Made by a program: the position numbers and the translations under genes | Shown here: positions 1-10,312 of the stretch, one piece after another | Layout of the letters: each line of letters opens with the position of its first letter | Position numbering within the stretch: position 1 is the stretch's first letter | Notes under the pieces: model-generated | Seen by the model: only the letters and a program-made list of their open reading frames with translations | What the model was told of the DNA's origin: nothing | The model's database searches: none | Source of the DNA: Fistularia commersonii | Taxonomy: Eukaryota > Chordata > Actinopteri > Syngnathiformes > Fistulariidae | DNA length: 64,000 bases | NCBI GenBank assembly: GCA_037954325.1 | Contig: JBBMNZ010000009.1 | Span: 16,122,286 to 16,186,285, forward strand | Reading direction: 5' to 3'

Positions 1-132
1 CAGAACTCGCTCTCTTTCGTCGGCCCAAAACCCTGGAACGATCTGCCCCTAGGAGTTAAAACTTTGAGTCTTCGGAGCTTCATTGAAGCCACCAAACAGC
101 TCCTGCTAAGAAAACAAATATGCCAACACTAA
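1..132 (+). pseudogene. C-terminal end of LINE ORF2, cut by window edge
   Basis: These 44 codons end in TAA and read in frame from the first base. They match, nearly residue for residue, the end of the LINE ORF2 copies finishing at 23877 and 49293, including FVGPK and DLPLGVKTLSLRSF. This tail follows the reverse transcriptase domain in CR1/L2/jockey-group elements. The rest of the element lies left of the window, which shows that the repeated unit continues upstream. The other two copies carry stops and frameshifts, so this one is probably dead too. Confidence 0.85.
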
Positions 133-538
133 GCCAGAACCGTCTCCGTCTCGAGCCAAACTGTCTAGCGACCTGCCCCGCCAGCCTCCTTGATGCTTCC
201 GCCCTGCTTTTGCATATAATAAAAAAAAAAAAAAAAAAAATGATATGAACCTCTTATCACGGCCCTAACCACAAGCAAGCGGTTTTAACTGGTTTTAACA
301 TGTTTTAACTTGTTTTCCGGTTTTAACCTGTTTCAACCTGTTTTAGCTACTTACTAATTGTTTTTATTCCCCACTGGAGTACATTTACTCCACCCACGGA
401 CAGCCGGGTGCAATATAGCAACTCTGCTAAGCCTGTCTGGTACATCCATCTTCTCATATCGCGTTTTATGCTGAAATGTTTAATGGCACTGTACTGTCTG
501 TCCTTAAATAAAAGTCATTCATTCATTCATTCATTCAT
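1..538 (+). mobile_element. 3' end of CR1/L2-like LINE with 3' UTR and (ATTC)n tail
   Basis: After the ORF2 stop there is a 3' UTR with an A-run at about 222-240, a short minisatellite of TTTTAAC-type units at about 283-350, an AATAAA at 507-512 and a terminal (ATTC)n repeat at 514-538. A short-repeat 3' terminus is typical of CR1/L2-type LINEs, which prime on such repeats. Tc1 sequence starts immediately afterwards, so the repeat marks the insertion point. The same structure recurs at 23878-24304 and 49294-49708. Confidence 0.75.
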
Positions 539-540
539 CC

Positions 541-1302
541 CCTCAGGTGAAGAACACTCCCCAGGAAGTAGGTCTATCAGTATCTATGTCTACCATAAAG
601 ATGAGAGTTAATAAAAAGGATTCACCACAAGGTACAAACCATTGGTCAACCTCAAAAATAGAAAGAATTGACTTTGACAAAAAACACGTGAAGAAGCCAG
701 TCCAGTTCCGGAACAGCATTCTTTGGACAGATGGGACTAAGATCAACCTGTACCAGAATGATGGGAAGAAGAAAGTGTGAAGAAGAATTGGAAGTGCTCA
801 TGATCCAAAGCACACCACATCTTCTGGTGGAGGCAGTGTGATGGCATGGGCATGCATGGCTTCCACTTGTGTTTATTGATGATGTGACAAAAGACAGAAG
901 CAGCCGGATGAATTGTGAAGTGTTTAGGGATATATTTTCTTCTCAGATTCAGCCAAATGCAGCAAAGTTGATTGGCTGTCGCTTCACAGTACAGATGGAC
1001 AATGATCCAGAACATACTGCAAAAGCAACCCAGGAGTTTTTTTAAAGCGCAGAAATTGAATATTCTGCAATGGCTGAGTCAGTCACCAAATCTCAACCCA
1101 ATGGAGCATGCATTTTACTTGCTCAAGACAAGACTGAAGGCAGAAAGACCCACTAACAAGCAACAACTGAAGACAGCTGCAGTAAAGGCCCAGCAAAGCA
1201 TCAGAAAGGAGGAAACCAAGCGTCTGGTGATGCCCATGGGTTCCAGAATTCAAGCACTGACTGCAAAGGATTCTCAAAAAAATATTGAAAATAAACATTT
1301 TA
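541..1302 (+). pseudogene. Tc1/mariner transposase, 3' half, unit 1
   Basis: Translation in pieced frames gives fish Tc1 transposase motifs: ILWTDGTKINLY (first catalytic Asp), GGGSVMAWACMAS, MDNDPEHTAKAT (second Asp) and SPNLNPMEHAF (catalytic Glu), so the DD34E core is recognisable. A TGA replaces the expected Trp after NDGKKKV and a frameshift follows the GGGSVMAW block, so no protein can be made. The 5' half of the same element sits on the far side of the LINE insertion (see 18960-19218 for the next unit). In this unit the right end and terminal inverted repeat are missing, because a deletion joins it straight to the MHC alpha-1 relic. Confidence 0.9.
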
Positions 1303-1585
1303 CTTCCTCTCAAGTCCCAAACTTCCCAGAGTTTGTGGAAGTTGGTTTGGTGGATGAAGTTCCAATAACCCACTACGACAGCGACACCAGGAGAAAAGAA
1401 CCCAAACAGGACTGGATGGACAAAGTCTCAGCAGATGATCCACAGTTCTGGGAGACAGAGACCCAGAGGTTACTGGTTAACCAGCAGTGGTACAAAGTCA
1501 ACCTCTAAACTGCAAAGCAGCTCTTTAACCAGACCGGAGGTTTGTTCACACACACTTCTGCACCCTGAGTTTATGTCCATCCCAT
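1303..1585 (+). pseudogene. MHC class I alpha-1 exon relic, unit 1
   Basis: The exon reads SSQVPNFPEFVEVGLVDE, then HYDSDTRRKEPKQDWMDKVS and WETETQRLL, a clear teleost class I alpha-1 domain. A stop codon follows KVNL where intact copies read NIE. The first residues and splice acceptor are gone, while the intron 2 start (gtttgttcac) survives with only a few CA units. Compared with the other units, about 374 bp are missing between the Tc1 and this exon (25073-25446 of unit 2). It is non-coding now, but close enough to the live genes to act as a gene-conversion donor. Confidence 0.92.
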
Positions 1586-1875
1586 CATCAGAATCACTAG
1601 GGAAGATATCACTGTTGGCAAACTTCCTTTCTTGGACTATTGCACTCATACTCAACAGGACAGAGGATTAACTGGAAACCAACACACACTGATCAATTTT
1701 TACTCTTTGACTCACATCACCCCCTTGAACACAAACTCGGGGTTATCAGAATTCTACACCACCGGACCAAGAACATCCCGTCAACCACCGAATACAGAAA
1801 AAGTGAGGTCCAAAATATTGGTAAAGCCCTCAAATCCAGTGGCTATTCTAATTGGACCTTTGCCCAAGACTGGAA
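1586..1875 (+). mobile_element. Penelope-like element fragment, unit 1
   Basis: Two frames together give LPFLD followed by KPTHTDQFLLFDSHHPLEHK, LGVIRILHHRTKN and SGYSNWTF. This resembles the segment between reverse transcriptase and GIY-YIG endonuclease in fish Penelope-like elements. One frameshift separates the LPFLD part from the rest, so it is dead. Assignment to Penelope rests on recalled family sequence and was not searched. It sits between pieces of an RTE element. Confidence 0.6.
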
Positions 1876-1945
1876 ATGTGGTGGAACAGCACATGTTCGA
1901 TGTTTTGGAGAGAAGGTCGGAGATGGTTGGGTCATATTCATTATT
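1876..1945 (+). mobile_element. Short RTE 3' coding fragment, unit 1
   Basis: The translation GTAHVRCFGEKV is the conserved motif near the C-terminus of the RTE ORF seen at 15990-16380 (minus strand). Only about 70 bp remain. An ATT-rich microsatellite (about 1939-1972) follows. Confidence 0.6.
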
Positions 1946-1972
1946 ATTATAATTATTATTATTATATGTGGT

Positions 1973-2820
1973 ATATGTACCTGTCATTGATTTAGAGAAA
2001 AACTACATAACAATTTAGTTTAAAAAAAACTGAATATCTCTCTTGGGCAGGGATCAACTTTGCTATTTCATTGTGCCTTTTCATAATATCAAGAACCATG
2101 TTTTGCTCTCCATTGCCTACTGAACCTCCAGCATTGACACTGGATAGTGTTTGGGTTGTAAATGGGCAGTACTTTTACCAATAGATGGTGCTACTGCTCT
2201 ATCATCGTGTTGTTCTGCTTGTAGGTGTCCAGTGAAGAACGAACGTTCTGTGTGTTCATGCTGCCTGAAATAAAGTTCGTGTTCGAAAAACAAGAGCCTC
2301 AGCCGACTTTCCCATACAAACAGCACTCCCCGATAGATGCGCTGTCTATCAAACTCCGTTCAAGCCAACATACACAGCGTGATACAGTCCTACCACAAGT
2401 CTCTGGCGTTGCAGTGGTGCACTGTGAGACGTGACCATTGTGTCCACAGATGCCACTTGGGTGTAGCTTGTTTGTCGACAAAGTTGTAGAGACTCCGAAC
2501 CAAGAAAAAAACAAAGTGAACGAGAGGCTAAGTCCACTTCCATGCCCTCGTCTGGCCTTGTTTATTCCAACGACTAACAACCAAGACAGACAAGGCGAGG
2601 CACAGCACGCAGTTCCAAATGTTCACTTTCTAGTTGGTTTGCGTTCAACAAAAATGACGTTTCCCCTCCTCACTCCCTTTCCATGCAGCCGCCACAGTGA
2701 ACAGGTGAATGTAATCCCAGTTCAATCATTCGGTCAATCACCGCTCCTTGACCACACCCCCTGTGACAACTGACAGCTAACTTCAAGATCGATAGCTTAG
2801 CATATAGCCCTTTGGAGTTG
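1973..2820. other. No gene recognised (about 850 bp)
   Basis: No splice-flanked exon or family motif was recognised. The block is the same in all three units. A gaaataaag at about 2266-2274 with T/G-rich flanks could be the end of an old retroelement, but nothing identifies it. Confidence 0.5.
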
Positions 2821-3048
2821 AGGGGCGGTGTGGCTCAGGGTGTGAGAGTGGTTCTCCTCGGAACTTAACGTTCTGGGTTCAGTTCCCACCGGGCCATTTG
2901 AGGTTTTGCTGAGCAAGACCTTGAACCCCTGGCGCTGCTCATTAGCTGCCTTCTGCTCACGGTTCATCCATGATGGATTAAATGCAAGGGTCAAATTTCC
3001 CTGATGTTGCGCTCTGTGTAGAACTGAATGTGAAAATGAAGGTATTTC
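2821..3048 (+). mobile_element. tRNA-derived SINE, unit 1
   Basis: The left end looks like a tRNA gene: an A-box-like tggctcagggtgtgag near the start and a good B box, gggttcagttccc, about 45 bp on. A non-tRNA body follows, with the gagcaagaccttgaacccc motif found in many teleost SINEs. It lacks a foldable tRNA 3' acceptor arm and CCA context, so it is not a tRNA gene. The SINE family is not assigned. Confidence 0.8.
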
Positions 3049-4590
3049 TGTCTTCAACCAATTTAAAAACCTGAATGAGAACGCTGAGGTGGCGAGTCCG
3101 TGCAGACTGTGGATGAGCTGTGGCCAACCGTATGACCCAGATCCAACGCCATTGGTCCGTCACGAAGACGTCGGACCCTCCGATCCTGCCCGTCAGGTAG
3201 ACAGGTAGTAGCATAGCTGATAGCAGAACGGGACACGTTGGACTGGACTGACTAAATCCTGGGAACTCAACACACACATTGCCAAGGTAGGAGTTCTTTT
3301 ACGGTTCACTCTCTTGTTTTGTTTTTTTCCACTGGTCAGTTGTTCACCTTCTGTTTTTTTTTTTGAGAAGCTTATATCTCCTTTGGACCAGGCAGATGTT
3401 TAGTGCTGTTTTCTCCCAGTATTGGCCCGGACGATCAAAACTTGAGTAATCTCATGTTTATCAGATGTAAAAGAGGATGATTTTGTCACAAATAGTCAAA
3501 GTCAACTTTATTGTCAAAACTGCCAGATGTTCACACATATTTCTTATCCCCCCCTTTTTTTTCAATACAATTTTCCAGTATTATTTATTATTGTTATGTT
3601 TTTCTTTTAACTCTGGCACAACATTTTCCTTTGAGATAAATAAAGTTGTTCTTATTCTTATACAGAGCATTGAAGTAGAACAACAGAGAACTACGGCGAA
3701 TTATGCAGAGGTAGATTTGGCAGGAGCGCAATTTTCTTTCGATTTGTCAGTTCTGTCAACAAGTGACAGAAGGTGCAGTGGCAAGAAAAATAAGAAAAGT
3801 GATAGCAGTATGAAAGTGCAGTTGCATTAACTGTTTTTACAGGGCTTTTTTTGCATTGAAGTGAATGAGTAAGTGAGTCCATGAAAGAGTTCTGATGGCA
3901 GGTACTTGATGTGAGGTTCAAAATGTGATGAGAATGTTTAAAAATAGTTGTATGTTTACTAACATGAGCAATGTAGTGCAGGATTTGTTCAAAATTTAGT
4001 GTCTTGTGAAAATGGGACATTGTGATTTCATAGAAAAGTTGTAGACGTGATTATTATTATGAGAAAACATGAACACGATCGCTGCCTTCACACGGACGAA
4101 TAGCATTGATAATTAATAACAACAATATGTGAAGAAAGTTGAACTGAAGAAATGTTTTAATTCACAAAACTGCATTTCCACTGAGAAACGGTTGCAGTTC
4201 TCCAGGCGTCCACTAGGGGGCGCCCTGAGACAAACTCAGTCACAGGAAACTCGCATGTTTTTGACGCTTGACGTGATATTTTGATCAGGACGGAAAGAAA
4301 GAGCAGAAAATCCATCAATTGAAACTTTGATCGGTATTAATATGACTTTGGACCAGCGGGAAACTCGAAATGAGTTTTATTTATCATGAAATCGCCTCAT
4401 AAAGTGGATAAAAACAACTGCGTCATACAACGCAGTATTTCCCACACCGATATGTAAACTGTTTTTTTTTTTATTATATACTTTTTATAATTTATATCTT
4501 TGCATTTTACAGTACTAACAGCAATGTTTCCACGACCATAAAAGCATTCTGACTCATTCTGACCGACTTTAGCGTCTAGCCTGTGCATTT
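3049..4590. other. MHC upstream flank, no gene recognised
   Basis: This AT-rich stretch lies between the SINE and the MHC promoter. A 3'-end-like tract, caaagtcaactttattgtc at about 3497-3515 with ataaataaagttgttctt near 3640, suggests decayed retroelement ends. A reading frame near 3691-4020 has no family features. Unit 3 has about 100 extra bp near 53280-53390. Confidence 0.5.
4358..4374 (+). promoter_or_regulatory. ISRE/IRF-like site, unit 1 MHC gene
   Basis: The tract gggaaactcgaaatgag holds two GAAA cores separated by three bases, close to an interferon-stimulated response element, about 240 bp upstream of the X1 box. It is identical at about 28491 and 54308. Class I genes are interferon-inducible, but this spacing and position are not canonical. 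Confidence 0.35.
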
Positions 4591-4598
4591 TGAGTTTA

Positions 4599-4645
4599 CC
4601 TGGCGACACGTGACGTTTCGGGCCGATCTGAATTCTCATTGGCTC
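4599..4645 (+). promoter_or_regulatory. SXY-type MHC enhancer (X1, X2, Y boxes), unit 1
   Basis: cctggcgacacg fits the X1 box bound by RFX, and the TGACGT directly after it fits the CREB/ATF X2 box. An ATTGG (inverted CCAAT) at 4638-4642 is the NF-Y Y box, in the usual order and spacing. The module lies 129-175 bp upstream of the start codon, where MHC promoters recruit NLRC5/CIITA. No TATA box is visible between it and the start. Confidence 0.75.
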
Positions 4646-4738
4646 AGACGGGGGTTCGTTGCAGCTCCTCCCCAGTGGATCCTTCAGTGGAGCTCCAGAT
4701 CCTTCACCTGGAGGCCCAGCGTGTGTTTGAGAACAACA

Positions 4739-4777
4739 ATGCTTGAACATCTGAAGGCTCTTCAAACCTGGAGATGA
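4739..4777 (+). promoter_or_regulatory. Upstream ORF overlapping the MHC start, unit 1
   Basis: An ATG with A at -3 opens a 12-codon ORF whose TGA (4775-4777) overlaps the main ATG (4774-4776). If the transcript begins upstream, ribosomes could reinitiate at the overlapping start or be dampened. In unit 2 the matching ORF has 5 codons, and in unit 3 the ATG is absent. Confidence 0.5.
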
Positions 4778-5654
4778 TGAAGATCTTTCTACTTGTGCTG
4801 GTTGTCATGGGAACGTCCAGCGTGACGGCCGGTAAGTCCGTTTCTTTTCGCTTCATTTGATTTCCTCAAAGAGTCTGAAGCAGCAGCTCGTGTTTAGTTT
4901 GGTCCAAAGATGATCTTCAGCCTGTTTCTCATCAATATTTCACCTTTAGAATCAGATGGAAACTGTAGTTTTTAGTTCAGAGTGAGAGTTCAGAGGAGAT
5001 GGGAGCAAATACGGACGTTGTTTGGAGTTTAAGATCAATCAAAACGAAAGTGAAAGTAAATATGAGGCCTTTCAGGAAATCCAGCATGAAGGAAGGACAG
5101 AAGCAAAGATCTTCAAATAAAGTCCCTTTCTATTAATGTTGGAGTTTTATCTGTTCATATTGAAATCATCCCATTTCCTAAAATACTGGAAATAATCCTT
5201 CACTTTGAGATTGACTTGCAGTATTTCTGACTAAATGTTGAACTGCTTTTCTGCTAAATTAAAGTGTAAGTTCTAGAATAGTTCCATCATTCACTGTGTT
5301 TTTACATCTTTGAGTAACTTAAAGCTGTTTATGGAACTTTCAGTCACCAAAACCTCATCATTCGGTGAAATATTTCTTCCAGTGATTCACTCCATGAAGT
5401 ATTTTGTCACGGCATCCTCTCAAGTCCCAAACTTCCCAGAGTTTGTGGATGTTGGTCTTGTGAATGAAGTTCCAATAGCTCACTATGACAGCAACACCAG
5501 AACAACAGAACCCAGACAGGCCTGGATGGACCAAGTCTCAGCAGATGATCCAAAGTACTGGGAGAGACAGACCCAGTACTCACTGGGTAACCAGTATGTC
5601 TTCAAAGGCAACATTGAAACTGCAAAGCAGCGTTTCAACCAGACTGGAGGTTTG

Positions 5655-5751
<97 letters not shown>

Positions 5752-7611
5752 ACAGCTCTGCACCCTGAGTTTATGTCCATCCCATAATAAACACAGCGGA
5801 CTGTGCTGAGATCTCACTGGTTCACTGCAGCTTCTGTCTCTCTCAGGAGTCCACATTTTCCAGTCTATGTCTGGCTGTGAGTGGAACGATGAGACTGGAG
5901 AAGTGAATGGATTTCATCAGCACTCTTATGATGGAGAAGATTTCATCTCATTTGACCTGAAGACACTGACATGGATCGCTCCGAGACCACAGGCTTTCAT
6001 CACCAAACAGAAGTGGGACAATAACGAGGCCATAAAGGAAAACAACAAGCACTACCTCACCCAGATTTGTCCTGAGTGGCTGAAGAAGTTTCTGGACTAC
6101 GGGAGGAGCTCCCTGCTGAGAACTGGTGGAATCACATGACCTGACGTCGCCTCAACAATGTTTCGACTTCTTTCCAAATCTTTGGTTATTTTCTTGATTT
6201 TGAGGAAACAATTTTGGGACTTCCAGTAAAATTGTCCATCTAAGGCCAGTTTGATATCCAATGAATACACACCAATCAATCAATCAATCAATCAATCGAT
6301 CTTCTTTCCTGCTTCTCTGTTCAGTGGATGCAGATTCTTGGGTTCTTCCTTTCTGCTTTTTCGCTGATTTCACTCTTAAATATTGAAAGTTTAGACGAGA
6401 CAGTGAGTAATATTTGTCCACAGCAGAAGAAGGTGTGATGTTTGTATCTTCACTCTTCTTCCTCCATGTCTCTGCCTTCCTTCTCCTGCCCACTTTCTAA
6501 TCTGCCTCCTCCGTGTGGATGGAAGTTCTTCTGAGTTCAGGCGTTGACAGAAACTCTGTTTCTCTTGACGCTCCAGATCTTCCCAGAGTGCATCTCCTCC
6601 AGAAGACGCCCTCCTCTCCGGTCACCTGCCACGCCACCGGTTTCTTCCCCAGGGAAGCCATGCTGTTCTGGACGAAGGACGGAGAGAAGGTCCCTCAGGA
6701 GCTCGGAGAGATCCTCCCCAACTCCGACGGAACCTTCCAGATGAGCACTGACCTGAAGCTCCCGGACACACCTGGAGATCTGAGGGCATACAAGTGTGTG
6801 TTCAAGCTATCCGGTGTCAAGGAGGACATGGTCACCGTCCTGGACAGAGACGCCATCAGGAGCAACGGTAAGACTGGACTCACAGGGGATGAAGGTGGGA
6901 AACGACCCTCTAGTTTCCCATCAGCGTCCAGATCTTCAGATCCAAAGTGTGTCGGATTCATGTCTGCCATCAGTCGGGCTTTTTCTTCTTGCCGAATTGT
7001 TCAAGTCAGGATCAGTCAAACTTAACTGGTTAACAAGAACTGAACCGCAGAGAAGCAGAGAGACGATTTCAAGACCAGAAACTGTTTGTGTTGTGTTTTG
7101 CTGGACAGCAAAGCCTGGCCTCGTCCTCCCCGTCGTCATCACACTGGTTGTTGTTGCTCTGCTCATCGCGGTTGTCGTTGGATACGCCTTCTACAAGAAG
7201 AAGTCTGGTGAGAGACCTCCACAGGGAGATGTTTGACTTGGACTCGATGTTGTTTCATTGTAAATATCTTTGTCCCAACGTGAAGCCGTGCGAGGCTCCG
7301 ACTTTCAGCCTCGCCATGTTGAGACACATCGTCTGCAAACTCTTCTGGCAAAGCTGAATTATTTCTCTTCTCTTTGTATTTCAGCCAAAGCTCCTCCGTC
7401 TTGTAAGTAGATGCATTTATTTGTTCAGTTCTTTGGAAAGTGACTTGCTCTCCGAGGATCCAAAATGTGAAACCAGCAGAGGTGTTTCCTGCAGGGAAAA
7501 GACTCCTGTAGTTTGGAACAGGATTCGAGCTAATTGTTTGTTTCTGACCTTCCAGCTGTCGACAGCTCAGAAGTTTTGAAGGAACTCAATCCCAAACCCT
7601 CCTCATCTTGA
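4774..7611 (+). CDS. MHC class I heavy chain, U-type, unit 1 (7 exons)
   Basis: Encodes a 355-residue class I heavy chain that would pair with beta-2-microglobulin and present peptides at the cell surface. Exons: 4774-4831 (leader), 5383-5649 (alpha-1), 5847-6125 (alpha-2), 6577-6867 (alpha-3), 7109-7207 (connecting/transmembrane), 7385-7402 and 7556-7611 (tail). All junctions are phase 1 with GT/AG ends. The intron 3 donor (gtggaa) is the weakest. The leader is MMKIFLLVLVVMGTSSVTA. Cysteines 101/164 and the alpha-3 pair (VTCHA, YKCVF) are present, as is the NQT glycosylation site at residue 86. Peptide-end residues by HLA numbering are Y7, Y59, R84, F123, T143, K146, W147 and Y159, with F instead of Y at 171. 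A hydrophobic LVLPVVITLVVVALLIAVVV segment precedes a YKKK stop-transfer. No lesion is seen. Its 3' UTR has lost the AATAAA kept by the other two copies. Confidence 0.93.
5657..5746. repeat. (CA)n microsatellite in MHC intron 2, unit 1
   Basis: About 45 CA units begin 8 bp after the alpha-1 splice donor. The homologous repeats are shorter in unit 2 (66 bp) and unit 3 (about 74 bp). The long open frames across it are artefacts of the dinucleotide. Confidence 0.97.
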
Positions 7612-8464
7612 GGGACAAACCCACCCCTGCACTCAGTGAGTTCCTCCTGAAAGCTGCCTTCCAGAATTTCTTGTAAACGTGTTTTCTTTTCTCGGCCGTT
7701 TCATGTATTTTTGTTCTTTGTGTCTCTTCAGGCTTACAGATGAATTGTGGAAGTGGCCGAAGAGAGGAGACGTCATCTTCAGTCCAGCTGAAAACTTGGA
7801 ACAACGAGTTCAACATCTAGAATGGAGTTTAAAATTGGAAAAAATTTAAAAGTGTATTTAAAAAGGATTTGACTCCATAAAAACTCAGCATCACTGAAAG
7901 ACATGTTTCCCAACAACACGTTGACAAATCATCCTGAGATCTGGCTCTGAATGCAACACCACTTCTCTGCATCTGATATCTGAAGCGATCTGGTGGCAGC
8001 TTTTCAAACACACACACAAGCAGTTTATTCATCCAGAATTTCCAGGTCTACGTTGATCTGCTTGAACAGACATACTTTGGGGTTTGCTACTGATATTGAA
8101 TTGTTTTGTTGGATAGAAAATCTCTACTTGGAAACCGGGGTTTCTTTTCTGTGGATTTTGTTGTAAAAGAAAACCTGACAGAATCTTCCTGTGATTTCAT
8201 GGGCCATAGAAGCAGCTCCACAAGAAAAGAAATAGTGGGAAACTGGCATTTAGAAGTGAGTGTTTTATTTTTTTCAGACAAACACACACTCACGATGGTC
8301 CAGGTGTTTTCCCTGAAAAATATTTTCTGCTGATTTCTGCAGAGACTGCTGACAAATGACAAGTGTCAAGAAACATTTGTCCTCTGCTGAGGTTAACAGC
8401 AAAAAATGTAAGACAACAGCTAGAATAAATAAATGTTTAAACAAGAGCCACTTGGTTGGAGTCA
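7612..8464 (+). other. MHC 3' UTR and flank, unit 1
   Basis: This follows the MHC stop. A good donor (gtgagt, about 7634) and a later acceptor (ctcttcag, about 7725-7732) may mark a 3' UTR intron. Relative to units 2 and 3, about 187 bp are deleted near 8172, including an AATAAA. The next AATAAA-like site is aataaataaa near 8424-8432. Confidence 0.55.
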
Positions 8465-8975
8465 TTTGGGCTGCTCAGCCCTCTTTTTATATAACTTGGC
8501 CTCTCTGATGCCTTTCCTCATGCTGACTCTGGCAGCCCTGAACTGAGCTTTATCCCCAGATGAGAAGGTACCGTTCCTGTCTTTTAGGAGCACTTCGACC
8601 TCCGCTTCTTCACAGGTTCTGGTTTGGATACACCCAAATTTGTTTGTCCACCATGACAGTGGCAACACAGTGTTAGATGTAACAAGACACAGTTGAGGTG
8701 TACACTTCCCAATCCTGGTCTTGAAAAATATCCAGGTTGTTGTTTTAAATACAGTCCTGCAGCTGCTGAGAGGCACCATCTACAGAAGGGAAACGATAAG
8801 GTAGGCAGAGATGGGGGAGCAGTGCAGCCCTGTAGCGTAGGAGTATTTTCTCCTCTGGTGGCACATTGAACATGGTGATGGAACTTGGGGAGCACTACCT
8901 TCTAATCGTTGGTTAAGATCCCCTGCATTCATATGGGGCTTCCTCTGGATAGTGGATAGCGGCATTGTGCAAATA
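8465..8975 (-). mobile_element. Rex1/CR1-like LINE endonuclease fragment, unit 1 (truncated)
   Basis: In scattered minus-strand frames this gives LLKDRNGTFSSGDKAQFRAA and WWTNKFGCIQTRTC, typical of the region after the APE endonuclease domain in fish Rex1/CR1-like LINEs. Two internal blocks present in units 2 and 3 (about 345 and 240 bp) are missing here. Frameshifted throughout. Confidence 0.65.
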
Positions 8976-9162
8976 GCAGTTATTCCTGCTCTTACAGGAA
9001 TAACTGTCTCTGTCATGGCAGTGAACTCAATTGCCGTGTCTGGAATGGATGAGTGGAGCCACATCTCAAGTATCAGCGAAATACAACAGTCCTGGATGAG
9101 TCTGTTTGCGGCTATCTGTTACAGTCAGCACATCCATTTTATTTGTGAAAGATCTGCCATTT

Positions 9163-9755
9163 GAGATGAAGATGCTGGGAGGTGGAATCTGAAGGTGGGA
9201 GGTATGCTCTGGAAAGGAGAGGCTGTTTGCTCAACAAAATACGTGAGTGTGAATGAGAGGGACCCATGTGAAATGGTGAGGCAACGGAGTGGATAAAGAA
9301 AGTGCAGGATTTTATGTACTTAAGGACAACTTCATAGAGAGTGTGCAGAAGAAGTGAAGAAATGTGTACAAGCAAAGTAGAGCAAGTGGAGTAAGGTGTC
9401 AGGTGATGAGAGCGTTAAAAGGTGGATGAGATGGTGGTAAGACCAGCCATGCTCTCTGGTTTAGAGACAGAGGAGGGGACAGGAGGCAGCAGAGATGAAT
9501 ATGTGGAGGTTTTCTTTGGGTTTGACAAGGATAGAGAGGATCAGGAAGGAGGGGCAGCACATGTTCGATGTTTTGGAGATAAAGTCAGACCGAGATGGTC
9601 TGGATATGGACAGAGGAGGTATGGTAAAGATCTGGGTAGAAGGACGATGAGGTTCAATGCCTAGGGAGATTTATGAATGAAGGGAGAAGAACAGGAAGTA
9701 AGTTGATGTGACAGTAGACGATCCCGTGAAGGTCAGATGGAGGCAATGATTGGAC
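9163..9755 (+). mobile_element. RTE-clade LINE, C-terminal and 3' fragment, unit 1
   Basis: The translation gives GLETEEGTGGSRDEYVEVFF, then AAHVRCFGDKVRPRWSGYGQ, a diverged form of the RTE C-terminus whose parent motif is AHVRCFGEKVREARLRWFGH. Upstream bits match the YALERRG and CVNERD motifs, and the downstream gtcagatggaggcaatgatt is the usual end of the RTE ORF. Heavily decayed. Confidence 0.65.
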
Positions 9756-10312
9756 AATGAAGCGACCAAATGTTTTTGGACGGTGGGAGGAGACCCTGGA
9801 GGAAAAAAGAAGGCAGGAACCAGGAGAATGTGTCCTTCAGGAAAGATTCAGTTTGTTTTCCTTACTTAAGAAGTTTATTTAGCGGAAAATAAGTGAACCT
9901 TAGAAACTCGTCCTGAAAGGAGCAGGAGTCCTGCTTCTGTCCTCTGGTGCCACCTTCAAGTCAGTTTTGTCCTGGTGATCTGACTCAACCGGAAATGAAA
10001 CACTTACAACAAAGGCGAATTACCAGTTTGAACCTCATGCTAATTGGCCAACATGCTAACGTTAAGAAGAGCGTGTTAGCATTACAGACGGAACTGAAGG
10101 GAGTCATGGAGAATTTATTTTCAGAAAAGAATCGAAAGGTTTCAGAACGAAAGGCATCGATCGGGATCCTACAGGAGCTGCAACCTTGTAGAACATCGAC
10201 AGTCCAGGTGGAGTTAATGTTTCTCATTTTATCCAACGTGCGTGAGACTTGGGCACAACATTTCACCCAAAGTTCAGTTTGAAAAGTTTACCCCCACTCC
10301 AAAAGTCCGGGA
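9756..10312. other. Downstream flank of DDX56 relic, no gene recognised
   Basis: A 111-codon plus-strand frame (9947-10282) is kept in all three units, but it lacks any family motif, covers the 3' flank of the minus-strand DDX56 exons and differs in length between copies. I read it as chance. Confidence 0.45.

Noticed and set aside
2100..2330. LTR of an endogenous retrovirus suggested by an AATAAA-like site
   Set aside because: No paired LTR, primer-binding site, or gag/pol motifs were seen nearby.
2821..2900. tRNA gene
   Set aside because: A and B boxes are present, but there is no complete cloverleaf and the sequence continues into a SINE body. It is repeated with the unit.
5483..5856. 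Several open frames reading poly(Thr-His) or poly(Cys-Val)
   Set aside because: They are the (CA)n repeat read in different frames. The real coding part is the alpha-1 exon before it.
6695..6970. Minus-strand 91-codon frame over alpha-3, repeated in each unit
   Set aside because: It is a shadow of the strongly coding plus-strand exon 4 and its intron.
7634..7732. An eighth coding exon of the MHC gene
   Set aside because: The stop in exon 7 (7609-7611) is in frame in all three copies. The donor and acceptor beyond it can only be a 3' UTR intron, and the acceptor is lost in unit 2.
9947..10282. A 111-codon frame present in all three units as a new small gene
   Set aside because: Conservation only reflects recent duplication. 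There is no motif, signal peptide or splice context, and it lies over the 3' flank of DDX56 on the other strand.
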